Assembly (NCBI GenBank): GCA_025094145.1
Contig: JALLLS010000123.1
Coordinates: 1-64,000 of the forward strand
DNA length: 64,000 nucleotides
DNA from: Spinellus fusiger
Lineage: Eukaryota; Mucoromycota; Mucoromycetes; Mucorales; Phycomycetaceae
Reading direction: 5' to 3'
In this document: positions 10,853 through 20,712 of the stretch, piece by piece
How positions within the stretch are numbered: position 1 is the stretch's first letter
How the letters are laid out: each line of letters begins with the position of its first letter
Position numbers and translations under genes: made by a program
The notes under the pieces: generated by a model
What the model was told of the DNA's origin: nothing
Database searches by the model: none
The model's input: the letters and a program-made list of their open reading frames with translations, nothing else

Positions 10853-11188
10853 TCATATGAGTTGCCTTGCATTTAGATGCAAGGACAGTATAGAAGACAA
10901 ATTTGTAGATGTACAATATTCTATCTCAGCCACCAAGCTCATGACATCTGGGGGGTTAGAGTCAATAACAGCCTCATTGTTGTGGAATTGCTTCATTCTT
11001 GAGGCATGGATGTTCTTTGTCATTTTTTCTGTAGATAGTTCCAAAATGTTATAGCAATCAGAGTACAGGACTTCAGTTATATGGAATGGACCACAAAAAT
11101 GCTTGACTAGTTTCCTAGAGCAACCTAGAGCAGCATTTGACAGGACCAGACAGTTGACCAACACCAGATCATTCACCAGGAAGGAGGA
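10853..11188 (-). pseudogene. Ty3/gypsy polyprotein C-terminal fragment
   Basis: About 107 codons on the minus strand contain KLVKHFCGPFHITEV...IHASRMKQF, the pattern of the integrase C-terminal end of gypsy elements (KL-x-x-x-x-GPF/Y then IHxSRLK). It is cut upstream at 11188 by LTR-A sequence. The rest of the element is missing. It differs from the chromovirus at 16570-19536. Confidence 0.65.
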
Positions 11189-11219
11189 TGTTGTGTTCCA
11201 ACTTTAATCCAAAGATTCT
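11189..11219 (+). mobile_element. First 31 bp of LTR-A, truncated
   Basis: TGTTGTGTTCCAACTTTAATC and the next 10 bases match the 5-prime end of LTR-A in plus orientation, then break off directly into a minus-oriented LTR-A at 11220. This is a recombination junction or an insertion into an earlier copy. Confidence 0.6.
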
Positions 11220-11281
11220 TGTGATTATTCAGACAAGTAGAAAATAACACAACTGAACAAAGATAATTTTTATTAAGTGAA

Positions 11282-11539
11282 TGTTGTAATCATGAAGACA
11301 ATGGTAGCAGTCACAGACCAATTATTATGTTGTAGAAAGGAGACAACATAATTCATAGTTAAGACACCACATATTAAAGTCTACTGTACAGGCCATTATT
11401 ACCAAGTATCCTAAAACAGTAATAGATTATTCTCAATAACACAGTCACATGTCTATTTAGTATAAATAGACATGTCAAAATTGTTTTAATAAAAAGCATC
11501 TCATTTTTGAGTCTGATTAATTCCTTTTTGAATTTAACA
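11282..11539 (+). mobile_element. Solo LTR, family B, TSD GTGAA
   Basis: A 258-bp element from TGTTGTAATC to GAATTTAACA, flanked by GTGAA at 11277-11281 and 11540-11544. The uninterrupted LTR-A copy at about 22560-22580 shows a single GTGAA at this point. Confidence 0.93.
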
Positions 11540-11806
11540 GTGAAGAGTGGTTTATTATTTATACTTTTTGTAGGTGCTTATCCTTCAGTGGCATTCTACC
11601 TTTTGGTAGTTAAAGATTAGTCTATGGCATAGCTTATTGATAGATGCAACTGTATGGTTGGTGTAGCTGTTCTACCTAATGGTAGACTACATGTTGGAGC
11701 CTTATGGTTGGTTCATTGAATAAGCACACCATTATAGAGCCATCTATTATGTCTACTTTTAATTGCCTTTGATAGGTCTTATTCAATCCACTAAGGATTT
11801 ATAGAT

Positions 11807-12579
11807 TGTAAGAACCAGAGAACAGACAGGGAAAAATGGGGCAGAGGTACTAGGTGTTGTGCATTGGATCAGGGAACAGAAGCAAGAAGAGAACAAAGGT
11901 AGGAAGACAGAAGACAAGGACAGGTGCAGGTAAGGAATCAGATATCAGGATATTGTTTTTATTATGACAATAAGTCAAGTATTTATACTAAATGTTGAAG
12001 TACTATTCATATCTTAATAATAAAATATATATCTTTTGAGTTCTTCTATTTATTTAATAATAATTAATTTATAAAAAAAAAACTTTCTTTAAATAGTATT
12101 ATGATCTTTAGATAGAAAAAAAGCACTTTAAAATATTTGTTATCTGAAGTAATATATAATTATTTGTTAAAAATATATATATCTCAATTTATTTTTTTCT
12201 ATTGCTTGTTAATACAATTATTATTAAATAGAAAAGCTATCCCCAGACATTATGAATTTAAGTAATTCTATCTAAATTAAAAATTTTATAATAATTATAA
12301 TGAATAAAATATATATTATCATTATAAGGTAGTATTGTTATGTTTTAATCCACTTATCTAAATAAGAATAGTGCCTTGTTATATACTGCAGTCTAATTCT
12401 AAAATAACTTAATAAACAAATCTATTGATTTACAAAAAGCTAAGACAAAGATAAGAGTGGGAGAAGAGAGACTTATAATGATTGAGACAAATGGTAGACT
12501 AATGAGTTTTTCTTGGACAAGACCATTGGTGATGCCCAAATTACTTTCATAATTTGCCAAGAACAAACTAGTCATTACA
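11807..12579 (-). mobile_element. Solo LTR, family C, TSD TAGAT, containing MITE D3
   Basis: Starts TGTAAGAACCAGAG, ends CTAGTCATTACA; TAGAT flanks at 11802-11806 and 12580-12584. The LTR is about 389 bp without the MITE, close to the 379-bp chromovirus LTR at 16570-16948. LTR-A6 near 22830 shows the empty TAGAT site. Confidence 0.92.
11997..12377 (-). mobile_element. MITE family D, copy D3, TSD GTT
   Basis: A 381-bp element from GAAGTACTATTC to GAATAGTGCCTT, flanked by GTT at 11994-11996 and 12378-12380. The chromovirus LTR near 16745-16755 has one GTT at the matching place, giving an empty site. Confidence 0.88.
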
Positions 12580-12625
12580 TAGATGAAGGCAGCTCTTTAA
12601 GTGTCCAATAATAAATTGAGCTTAG

Positions 12626-13276
12626 TGTTGTATTCCAACTTCAATCCAAAGATTCTCTATGAATAAGTCAACACAAGTAGTGTGCTGTGACATTCAGAAT
12701 ACTCTATAAAAGCTTGAGTGCACACAAGTAACATAGTATATCTCTGTATCATCTTACTGATTGGTTGTAACTACAAATCACCTTCTAAAGCTCAGTGTAC
12801 TATTGGACACTTAAGAGCCATCTTCATTAATAATCCTAACAGAACAATATTGACCTATCAAGGTCAATTGAGTAAAGACTCATAATAATTAATGGTTTCA
12901 ATAATGGTGCTTATCCCAGGAACCAACCATAGGGCTGAATCTAATAATACTACAACTAAGTAAAACATATGAGCCAACCATAAGGTGGCAGTTATTAATA
13001 CTACTATAAGGTAGCAATATAGACACCAACCATAAGGTCAAAGAGAGTGAATTCTACCATAAGGTAGAATGTCCCTACCAACCATTTAGTTGTAATTGTG
13101 AAGCAGCCATAAGGTTGACTATCATGACTACCATAAGGTAGAATAGATTATCCTACCATAAGGTAGAAGCCACTGAAGGATAAGCACCCACCAAAAGTAT
13201 AAATAGTGAACCTTTCTTTAATCAATAAAAATTATCTTTGTTCAGTCTTGTTAATCTACCTGTCTGAACAATCTCA
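12626..13276 (+). mobile_element. LTR family A (A3), recombinant
   Basis: A 651-bp full-length LTR-A from TGTTGTATTCC to GAACAATCTCA with TATAAATAG and AATAAAA. Flanking pentamers CTTAG and TCTTG do not match, and the right flank is the middle of a LINE. It is therefore a product of LTR-LTR recombination or of truncation rather than a clean solo LTR. Confidence 0.8.
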
Positions 13277-14235
13277 TCTTGGCTCCAGAACCAGTTTCTT
13301 CTCCCAGACCTAGGAACATGCCTGCCAACAGATTGATCCAGAGCCTTGTGGATTGCAGAACTAAACATAGAGCATAGGGTGTCTAAAGGAGGGGGAGAGG
13401 GTGATGAAATGAAAGCACTAAACTGCTCAACAAGGCTGTCCATTGAGCATGTGAGTGCATCTTTGTAGACCTTGAGAGAGTCAGGCTGCCCAAGCTTGGT
13501 GAGATTCCAGAGCAAACAAGGGTGAGAAGAGGAGGATGGTGAGGGGGGCATAAGTAAAGGAGTGAATGTGAGATGAAACATTTTGTGGTCAGAGCCCAGA
13601 GAAAGGTCAAGGGAAACATGCATAGATGGGTTCATAAGGGGGGAGGAGCATAGAAAAAGGTCAATAACACTTGAGCATATATTACCACCACATCCAGAGA
13701 GCAAAGTGGGCACACCAGAAGCATGAGTCTTGTTCAGGCAGTCCATCCCAGATGCAACCAGCCAGTCCAACAGAAGTGTACCACACCTGGTCACCACAGA
13801 GTCACCCACAAACAACCCAAGCCTGGCATTCAAGTCACTACAGATAATAGTAGAGGATGTCTGAACATGTGTCAAAGGAAGGTCATGGAGAACTGCTAGA
13901 GCATTAGTGTCAGAAAGGGAAGGGGGAAGGTATATACAATAGATAAGAGTGTCAAACACAATACATGATAGAACATAGGGGGATGATGAGGGAAGAAGGG
14001 AAACAGGATAGCAAAATGAGGGATTGATAAGGAGTGAAATACCCATGCTGCCACGAGATGCATTGGGGACAGACTGACCATATGTGTGGTGCTGCTGCCA
14101 AGAAAGGGGAAATAAATGTGGGGGGAGAAACCAAGTCTCAGTGATGAAGACAAGGGAGGAGGAGGAAACATAGTGCATAAGCATAGGTATGGTCTGTTTT
14201 GCTAGACCATTAGCATTCCACAGTGTGATTGTCAC
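13277..14235 (-). pseudogene. LINE-1 copy: APE-type endonuclease part of ORF2
   Basis: About 320 codons on the minus strand form an apurinic-endonuclease-like domain of a non-LTR retrotransposon: WNANGL near the start, ETWF, SDLNARLG and the catalytic GSDHK motif near residue 217. The frame starts at GTG where an ATG would be expected, 5 nt after the ORF1 stop. At 13276 the ORF is cut by LTR-A3 before the reverse transcriptase. There is no CpG between 13261 and 13960 even though the reading frame is intact. Confidence 0.8.
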
Positions 14236-14240
14236 TGGGT

Positions 14241-15020
14241 TTATAGTTCTGAGAAGGAGTGGAGGGTGCTGGAGGCCTCAAGCATGTCAGTGTCCATCCT
14301 TGTGGGAAGGATATCAGCCAACTGCTGCTCAGAAATCCAACCCTGCTGGCAGAAGGACTTGGCAACAGCAAAATGGACAGGGGCATGGATGAAACCAATG
14401 GCATTCATCATTCTGTTGTTGTGAACAGACAAGGCCTTGGCTGATTGTTCACTCTCTGACAGTGTAGCCAACTTGGGATCATGCAAATGGACTGGATTCA
14501 AAGGGTCAAAGTTTCCCAGGGTCTTCACACCAATACCCATCAAGCACTGCAGTAAGCTCTGGAGCATATCATTGTGCACCAGCATTCCCATCACCTCCTG
14601 TCTGGGTAGTGCAAGTCCAGCACTCTGGAGTTGTCATTTTCAGCTTGTTAAGTCTGGCTTTTTGCTCCTTCAGAGGCAGACAAACAGCATTGGGCACATA
14701 TAGGACTTGGAAACCAGGATTGGCATCTTCCTTCACTGTCATTCCCTGAACAACAGCAGCAATGGCCCTGGCAGTGAGCTGTTTCTTTCTTAGGGCCCTT
14801 GTCTTTGCAGCACCAGAAGCAGGAGAAGCAGCAGCCTTGGCATAAGAGCCCTTTGTGGTGGTGTGGGAACAGTGGTGGCATTGAGGGGAGGAAACTCTGG
14901 CAATCCCAAAGCACCAGAGACAGGAGAAGCACCAGAAGACAGCATTTTGAGGAGCTTCTCAATCTTCTTCTCTGCAGCAGCAAGAGCCTCTCTCAGCTGG
15001 ACATTCTCAGCTGGACACAC
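14241..15020 (-). pseudogene. LINE-1 copy: ORF1 remnants
   Basis: Two minus-strand pieces: 14790-15020 begins with a heptad-like coiled-coil stretch (ENVQLREALAAAEKKIEKLL) followed by a Pro/Ala-rich linker, and 14241-14594 ends just before ORF2. They are in different frames with a frameshifted zone between, so ORF1 is broken. Layout and position match the ORF1 of the second LINE at 24652-25616. The precise 5-prime end is not visible. Confidence 0.55.
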
Positions 15021-15936
15021 TCCAGAGCAGTGAGACGGGCACCCTGAGCCTTGAGTTGCTCTAGGACCATGGCCTGGAAGTCACCTGGGAACCAAGTTGC
15101 AGAGAGGCACCATCCATACTGTCCTCTGACAAAAAAGTGTGGTCATGTTTTGCCAGGACACTTGGTGGACACTGACATCACTGCCAGAAGAAACATAAGG
15201 TGCAGGCACAGGGCAGAGACAGAGGCAGAGACAGGAGACACAACAGATGGCACCCTGTTCTGGATTTTGTTGAGCATGTCTTGCATGACAGAAGCAGAGA
15301 ATGTTTCAGGCACCTGCAACAAACTGTGGGGCACCAGAGCAAGAGTTACTGCCATTCATGGTAATTTACCAGTCTGGCTGCATCTTTTGCACTTTAAATG
15401 GTGCAATTGGTTGAGAATTCATCTTGTAAGTGCTTCATAAGCCTATCTATAGGCTTCAGAGTGTCAGCATCACGTGACTTGCTGGTGCCAATCATTTCAA
15501 GGGGCACAGGCAAGGTGAAAAGTTTGCTGTGTGTTGCTGTATGGTGGTCTTGGAGGGTCAAAAATTAGAAAAGTGGATATCTTTATGAATAAAATGGATC
15601 CATCAAAAGTAAAAACGGATTCAGGTGTGTTGGAGACTAATGTATGTTGTGTCAAAAGATGAGCCAATTCTGAAAACAAGTTGTAAGATTTGGCTGAGAA
15701 TGAAATAAAAAGTGTAGAGTAGCAGAGAAAGAGTGGTTTGCTGGTGTAGATGAAAGATTTTTATTTGATTTTTATAATGGCTATATGGCACATGCCCTAT
15801 AAGGCCTTTTGCCAGCCAAGTGAGTACAGAAAGAAAGTGTGTTATGCCAGAAAAAACCCAAAAGACAGCTGGGCACCACAGAAGACAAAACAGGGAAAAA
15901 GGCTAAGAGAACACAGGGAGACAACTGGTAGGGGCT
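15021..15936. other. Probable LINE 5-prime region, no gene seen
   Basis: No reading frame is recognised. The stretch probably holds the 5-prime part of the LINE plus unassigned sequence up to the tRNA-Val locus. Confidence 0.35.
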
Positions 15937-16019
15937 GTCATGCCCTTTTACTGGGCAACTGGGGGTTGAACCCAGGCCGCACCGGTGGTATTTTTAATTA
16001 CTATTACTGCCCCGTACCA
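15937..16019 (-). other. Orphan Pol III B-box-like stem next to tRNA-Val
   Basis: On the minus strand CTGGG-TTCAACC-CCCAG forms a perfect T-arm that fits the B-box consensus. It is followed by TTGCCCA, which pairs 6 of 7 with an upstream GGGGCAG. Only 31 nt separate that acceptor-like strand from the T-arm, too few for D and anticodon arms. It may be a decayed or truncated tRNA, a tRNA-derived repeat or an extra TFIIIC site. Confidence 0.3.
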
Positions 16020-16028
16020 ACCATGACT

Positions 16029-16102
16029 GGTTCGCTGGTGTAGTTGGTTATCACATATGCTTCACACGCATAAGGTCGCCGGATCGAGCCCGGCGCGAAT
16101 CA
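16029..16102 (+). tRNA. tRNA-Val (anticodon CAC)
   Basis: A 74-nt cloverleaf: acceptor GGTTCGC/GCGAATC with one G-T pair, anticodon stem TATGC/GCATA with loop TTCACAC (anticodon CAC), variable AGGTC, T-stem GCCGG/CCGGC, discriminator A. No intron. A T-rich stretch with TTTTT about 10-15 nt downstream can terminate Pol III. LTR-A4 starts 36 nt downstream. Confidence 0.95.
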
Positions 16103-16138
16103 TTTCTTTCTTTTTAAGACAAAAAAATCATTTATTAC

Positions 16139-16569
16139 TAAGATTGTTTGGACAGGTAGCTTAACAAGACTGAACAAAGATAGTTTTTATTGAGTAAAGA
16201 ATGGTTCACTATTTATACTTTTGGTGAGTGCTTATCCTTCAGTGGCTTCTACCTTATGGTAGGATAATCTATTCTACCTTATGGTAGTTATGATAGTCAA
16301 CCTTATGGCTGCTTCACAATTACAACTAAATGGTTGGTAGGGACATTCTACCTTATGGTAGAATTCACTCTCTTTGACCTTATGGTTGGTGTCTATATTG
16401 CTACCTTATAGTAGTATTAATAACTGCCACCTTATGGTTGGCTCATATGTTTTACTTAGTTGTAGTATTATTAGATTCAGCCCTATGGTTGGTTCCTGGG
16501 ATAAGCACCATTATTGAAACCATTAATTATTATGAGTCTTTACTCAATTGACTTTGATAGGTCAATATT
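16139..16569 (-). mobile_element. LTR family A fragment (A4)
   Basis: Minus LTR-A beginning TAAGATTGTTTGGACAGG (terminal TG degraded to TA) and continuing to 16569. There the 3-prime LTR of a minus-strand chromovirus begins, so the chromovirus inserted into this LTR. Confidence 0.8.
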
Positions 16570-19536
16570 TGTAAGGATCAGAGTTGGGGCAGAGGAAAGA
16601 AGCAGAGGTACTAGGTGCTGTGCATCAGGAACAGGTAGGAGAACAAAGGTAAGAGACAAGAGAAGACAAGGACAGAGTACAGGTAAGAAACAGATATCAG
16701 GATATTGTTTTTATTTTAACAATGAGTTGAGTATTTATACTAGAGTGTTCTATACTGCAATCTAATTCTATATTATTTAATAAAACAATCTAATGATTAT
16801 AACAAAAGCCAAGGCAAAGATAAGAGTGGGAGGAGAGAGACTTATAATGGTTGAGACAAATGGTAGACTAATGAGTTTGTCTGGGACAAGACCATTGGCG
16901 ATGCCCAAATTACTTTCATAATTTGCCAAGAACAAACTAGTCATTACAGTATCTCCATCTTTAAGGGCAAGCTCTGCAAAGCCTTCTGGTGGGTAGTGAC
17001 TGGTGGGGTTTATCAGGGTACTGGACATGGAAGGCTTGCATAGCTTCTTTTGCATTCTATAGGTTTCCAATGGGTTCCCAGGAGTTATTGGATGGATTGG
17101 GGTAACCTTCCCAGGAAACAAGGTATTCAAGGTGGTTTCTTTGGTAACAACTATCCAGGATCCTGTCTACCACAAAATGTTCTTTGCCTTAGACTACAAT
17201 GGGTGGTGGGAGCTCAATGACATGTCCTGGGATGTCCAGGAATTTGGGGTGAGTTTTGGGTGTTAACAGGCCAACATAGAAAACAGGGTGCACTTGCATC
17301 GAGTTTGGCAGATCCAGTTTATAAGCATGAGTTCTGACCCTTTTTACAATCTTGAAAGGTCATAGACATTGATGATCCAACTTGTCAGAGGGCCTTTGTG
17401 TTTTCAAGTTTCTTCTTAGCAGGTACACTTCATCACCAACAGCAAATTTGGGGGCCTTTTTGTGTTTTTGATTGTAGTAGTATTTCTGTTTGGTCTGGGC
17501 TAGCTTGATTTCCTTCTGGAGTTTTTTGTGAATTTCTTTCAGGTGCTCACAGAGGGAATTGGCTACTAGATTAATACCAGGCAATGGGCTGGACAGAAAT
17601 TTCAGGTGGGGGTGGAAACCAAAGTTTGTGTAGAAGGGTGACTGTTTTGTTGACATACTCTGTGTGTTGTTATAGCTAAACTCTGCAAGAGGCAAAAATT
17701 CTTCCCAGTTATCTTGCTGGTAATCCACATACATGCAGAGGTATTGTTCCAAGGTAGAGTTGGTGCATTCTGTCTGGCCATCTGTTTGTAGGTGGTAGGC
17801 CATGGACATGTTAGAATTGATCCCCAATGACTTTGTCAAGCTTTGCCAGAACTTAGAGGTAAACACCAAACCATGATCAGAGACAATGTTTTGAGGCAGA
17901 CCATGGAGACAAAAGACATTCCTTATGAACATTTTGGCTAGGCCTTCAGTGTTAATAGTATTGTGACAAGGAACAAAGTGAGCCATCTTGGTCAAACAAT
18001 CTACTACTACCCATATGCTGTTGAAACCTGCAGAACTAGGCAAACCAGTAATAAAGTCCATGCTGATGGAAGACCAGGGCATCTTGGGGATTGGGAGTGG
18101 GTGAAGAGTACCATGGAGTTGCTGTCTTGGGACTTTGGCATGAATGCAGATAGGGCAGTTGGCAATATAATGGTTAACAAACCTATGCATACCAGGCCAA
18201 TGGTAGTTTCTGGCTAGGAGCTCACAGGTTTTGGCAGTTCCAAAGTGGCCAGCAACAGGGGAATTGTGGTGTTCTTGGAGTAGGGTAAGTTTCAACTGGC
18301 TATCATTGGGCATGCAGATTAAGTTGTCCTTCAGCAGTAATCCTAATTTGCTATCCTTGGTGTAGTGTGCCAGTTTTTTCTTTAGGTGAGTGGGGATTGA
18401 CAATGGAGAATCCAGGAAAGATAGGATCTTAGTGAGCTGAGGATCTTTGGCAGTGGATTCAATTAGGAAGGAGCAAGAGACTTGGTCAGGTATGGCTTGT
18501 AGGTGGGATGCAGATAGGATGAGCTGGTTCTTTTTGAACATCTGTTGTACTGGTTGCTTATCAAGGGTTACCCCCCCTTCAAAACCCAAGTCTGAGCAAT
18601 GAGAAAGAGCATAAGCTTTTGTGTTCTTGGAACCAGGGCGGTAAGTGATGACAAAGTCAAAACCAGAAAGCTTTAGGGCCCATTGAGCTTGTCTACAATT
18701 CAGTTGCTTAGTTGTTATGAAATATTCCAGGTTCTTGTGGTCAGTAAATATGACAACCTGGTGTTGAGCACCCTCCAAATAGTGGTGCTATGTCTGGAAG
18801 CTCTCAAAAATGGCTAGCATCTCCTTGTTATAGATCTTGTAATTAACTTCAGTGGGGGCCAGCTTATGGCTGTGGAAAGCAATGGGATGGAGGAAACCAT
18901 TATCACCATATTGGCTCAGGACACCAGCAACAGCAAAATCAGAGGCATTGGTTTCCACTACAATGGGGCAGGCTGGATCAAGGTAGGCCAAGATGGGAGC
19001 AGAAGTAAACTTGGACTTAAGGTTGTCAAAAGCCTCTTGGGCAGCAGGGGACCAGACAAAGGAGACATCTTTCTTCAACAGGGCTGTGAGCAGGAGAGTA
19101 GCCTTGGAATTGTTCAGGATGAAACGTTGATAAAAGTTTGTGAACCCCAGAAGGACTTGGATGTTGTGGACAGACAAGGAAGCAGGCCAGTCAACAATGG
19201 TGGAAACTTTGGCAGGGTCCATAGCAATACCAGAGGAGCTCACACAGAAACCAAGAAACTCAACTTTGGTAACATCAAATTCACATTTCTCAGCCTTTGC
19301 ATACAATTTTGCATCTCTGAGTTTCTCCAGGACCAGGAAAACATGCTTTGCATATTCTTCAGGAGTGTTGCTGTAGATTAAAATGTCATCAAGATACACA
19401 ACAACAAACTGATCCAGATAATCCCTGAGTGTGTCATTGATGAAAGATTGGAAAGATGCAGAAGCATTGGTAAGACCAGAGGGCATCACCTGGTACTCAT
19501 AATGGCCATAACGTGTTTGGAAAGCTGTCTTCCACT
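16570..19536 (-). mobile_element. Ty3/gypsy chromovirus, 5-prime truncated
   Basis: A minus-strand element: 3-prime LTR (family C, 16570-16948), then going upstream chromodomain, integrase, RNase H and reverse transcriptase. It is cut inside the reverse transcriptase at 19536 by LTR-A5. Gag, protease, the primer-binding site and the 5-prime LTR are absent, so it cannot be autonomous. Two of the MITE copies inserted into other copies of its LTR. Confidence 0.88.
16949..19536 (-). pseudogene. Chromovirus pol (RT-RNase H-IN-chromodomain)
   Basis: One minus-strand frame with a few stops. RT (18788-19536) has WKTAF, YGHYEY and the catalytic YLDDIL. RNase H has VETNASD (Asn where the catalytic Asp is expected) and ALSH. 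Integrase has an HHCC-type finger ending in CPIC near 18150, then DFITGLP, VSDHG and TDGQTEC. The chromodomain (about 16990-17130) has EHFVVDRIL and YLVSWEGY. Stops include TAG at 18788-18790 where Trp is expected, one after LDHQCL near 17360, and others around the chromodomain. Conserved Arg in SDRG, TERxN and ALSR are His, Cys and His, each explainable by loss of a CpG. No CpG occurs in 17302-18637. Confidence 0.88.
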
Positions 19537-20114
19537 TGTTGTGATCCAACTTCAATCCAAAGATTCTTCATAAATTGGTCAACATGAGTAGTATGCTGTG
19601 ACATTCAGAATACTCTATGAAAGCTTGAGTGCACACAAGTACCATAGAACATCTCTGTATCATCTCACTGATTGGTTGTAACTACAAATCAACCTTCTAA
19701 GCTCAAATTATTATTGGACACTTAATGAGCTGCCTTCATCTATAAATCCTTAGTGGATTAAATAAGACCTATCAAAGGCAATTAAAAGTGAAGACATAAT
19801 AGATGGCTCTATAATGGTGTGCTTATTCAATGAACCAGCCATAAGGCTCCAACATGTAGTCTACCATTAGGTAGAACACCTACACCAACCATAAAGCTAT
19901 ACCTATGTAAACTACCATAGGACAAATCATCTACACCAACCATACAGTTGCATCTATCAATAAGCTATGCCATGGACTAATCATTAACTACCAAAAGGTA
20001 GAATGCCACTGAAGGATAAGCACCCACAAAAAGTATAAATAATGAACCACTCTTCACTTAATAAAAATTATCTTTGTTCAGTCTTGTTATTTTCTACTTG
20101 TCTGAATAATCACA
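19537..20114 (+). mobile_element. LTR family A (A5), recombinant
   Basis: A 578-bp LTR-A from TGTTGTGATCC to GAATAATCACA with TATAAATAATG and AATAAAA. The left flank is chromovirus RT and the right flank is the 3-prime tail of a LINE; pentamers CCACT and AACAG do not match. It therefore joins two unrelated elements and marks a deletion or recombination. Confidence 0.8.
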
Positions 20115-20712
20115 AACAGAACACAACAGGTAGTACAGTTCAAAGTATTTTTATTTATGGGTGTTGATTGCTATTTGCACATTGGGCATTTTAGCCACCC
20201 TATGAGATTGTTTGAAAAAAAAAGAATAAACATTGAAACACTTCAAATACATAAGTGAAAAAATAATGCAAAGAGAGAAGAGATGGAAAGAAAAGAGAAT
20301 ATAAAACCTTAATGAGGGAAAATTGATGGAAAATGAGTGGAAATAATGGTAAAATGAGAATTATGAATAGACATCCAAAAGGCCATAAAGTCAGCAAGGA
20401 AACCAGGACACCAAAAAGATAACCATCATCCTGTGGTGATTTGAAATCCAACAAGGGATACTTAGAGCAACTTGGACAATCCTGAGGACACAAATACAGC
20501 AACTACACTAGCAGCTTCTGGCTTTGCTAAACAAGTTAAGGATGGGTGGTAGAGGAGAGATTGGAGAAGAAGTGAGGATACAGCATCTGTTGCTGCAGGA
20601 GTCTTTGCACTCTATGGTGGCATTGGCGTTCCTGCTCAACACACCCATCAGCAGTCTCAATGAGCAAGCTACCAGCTGATGGCTCTACCTTAAAGTCTTG
20701 AGTAGACATGGC

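Larger units (their letters stand above)
11220..12625 (-). mobile_element. LTR family A, minus copy with three nested inserts
   Basis: LTR-A in minus orientation, starting TGTGATTATTCAG. It is interrupted by LTR-B (11282-11539, TSD GTGAA) and by LTR-C (11807-12579, TSD TAGAT), which itself contains MITE D3. After LTR-C the LTR-A sequence resumes (GATGAAGGCAGCTC) and ends at 12625, where a plus-oriented LTR-A begins. The order of insertion is A first, then B and C, then D. Confidence 0.85.

Noticed and set aside
18866..19381. A 171-codon plus-strand frame across the chromovirus RT
   Set aside because: It is the antisense shadow of the reverse transcriptase gene on the minus strand.
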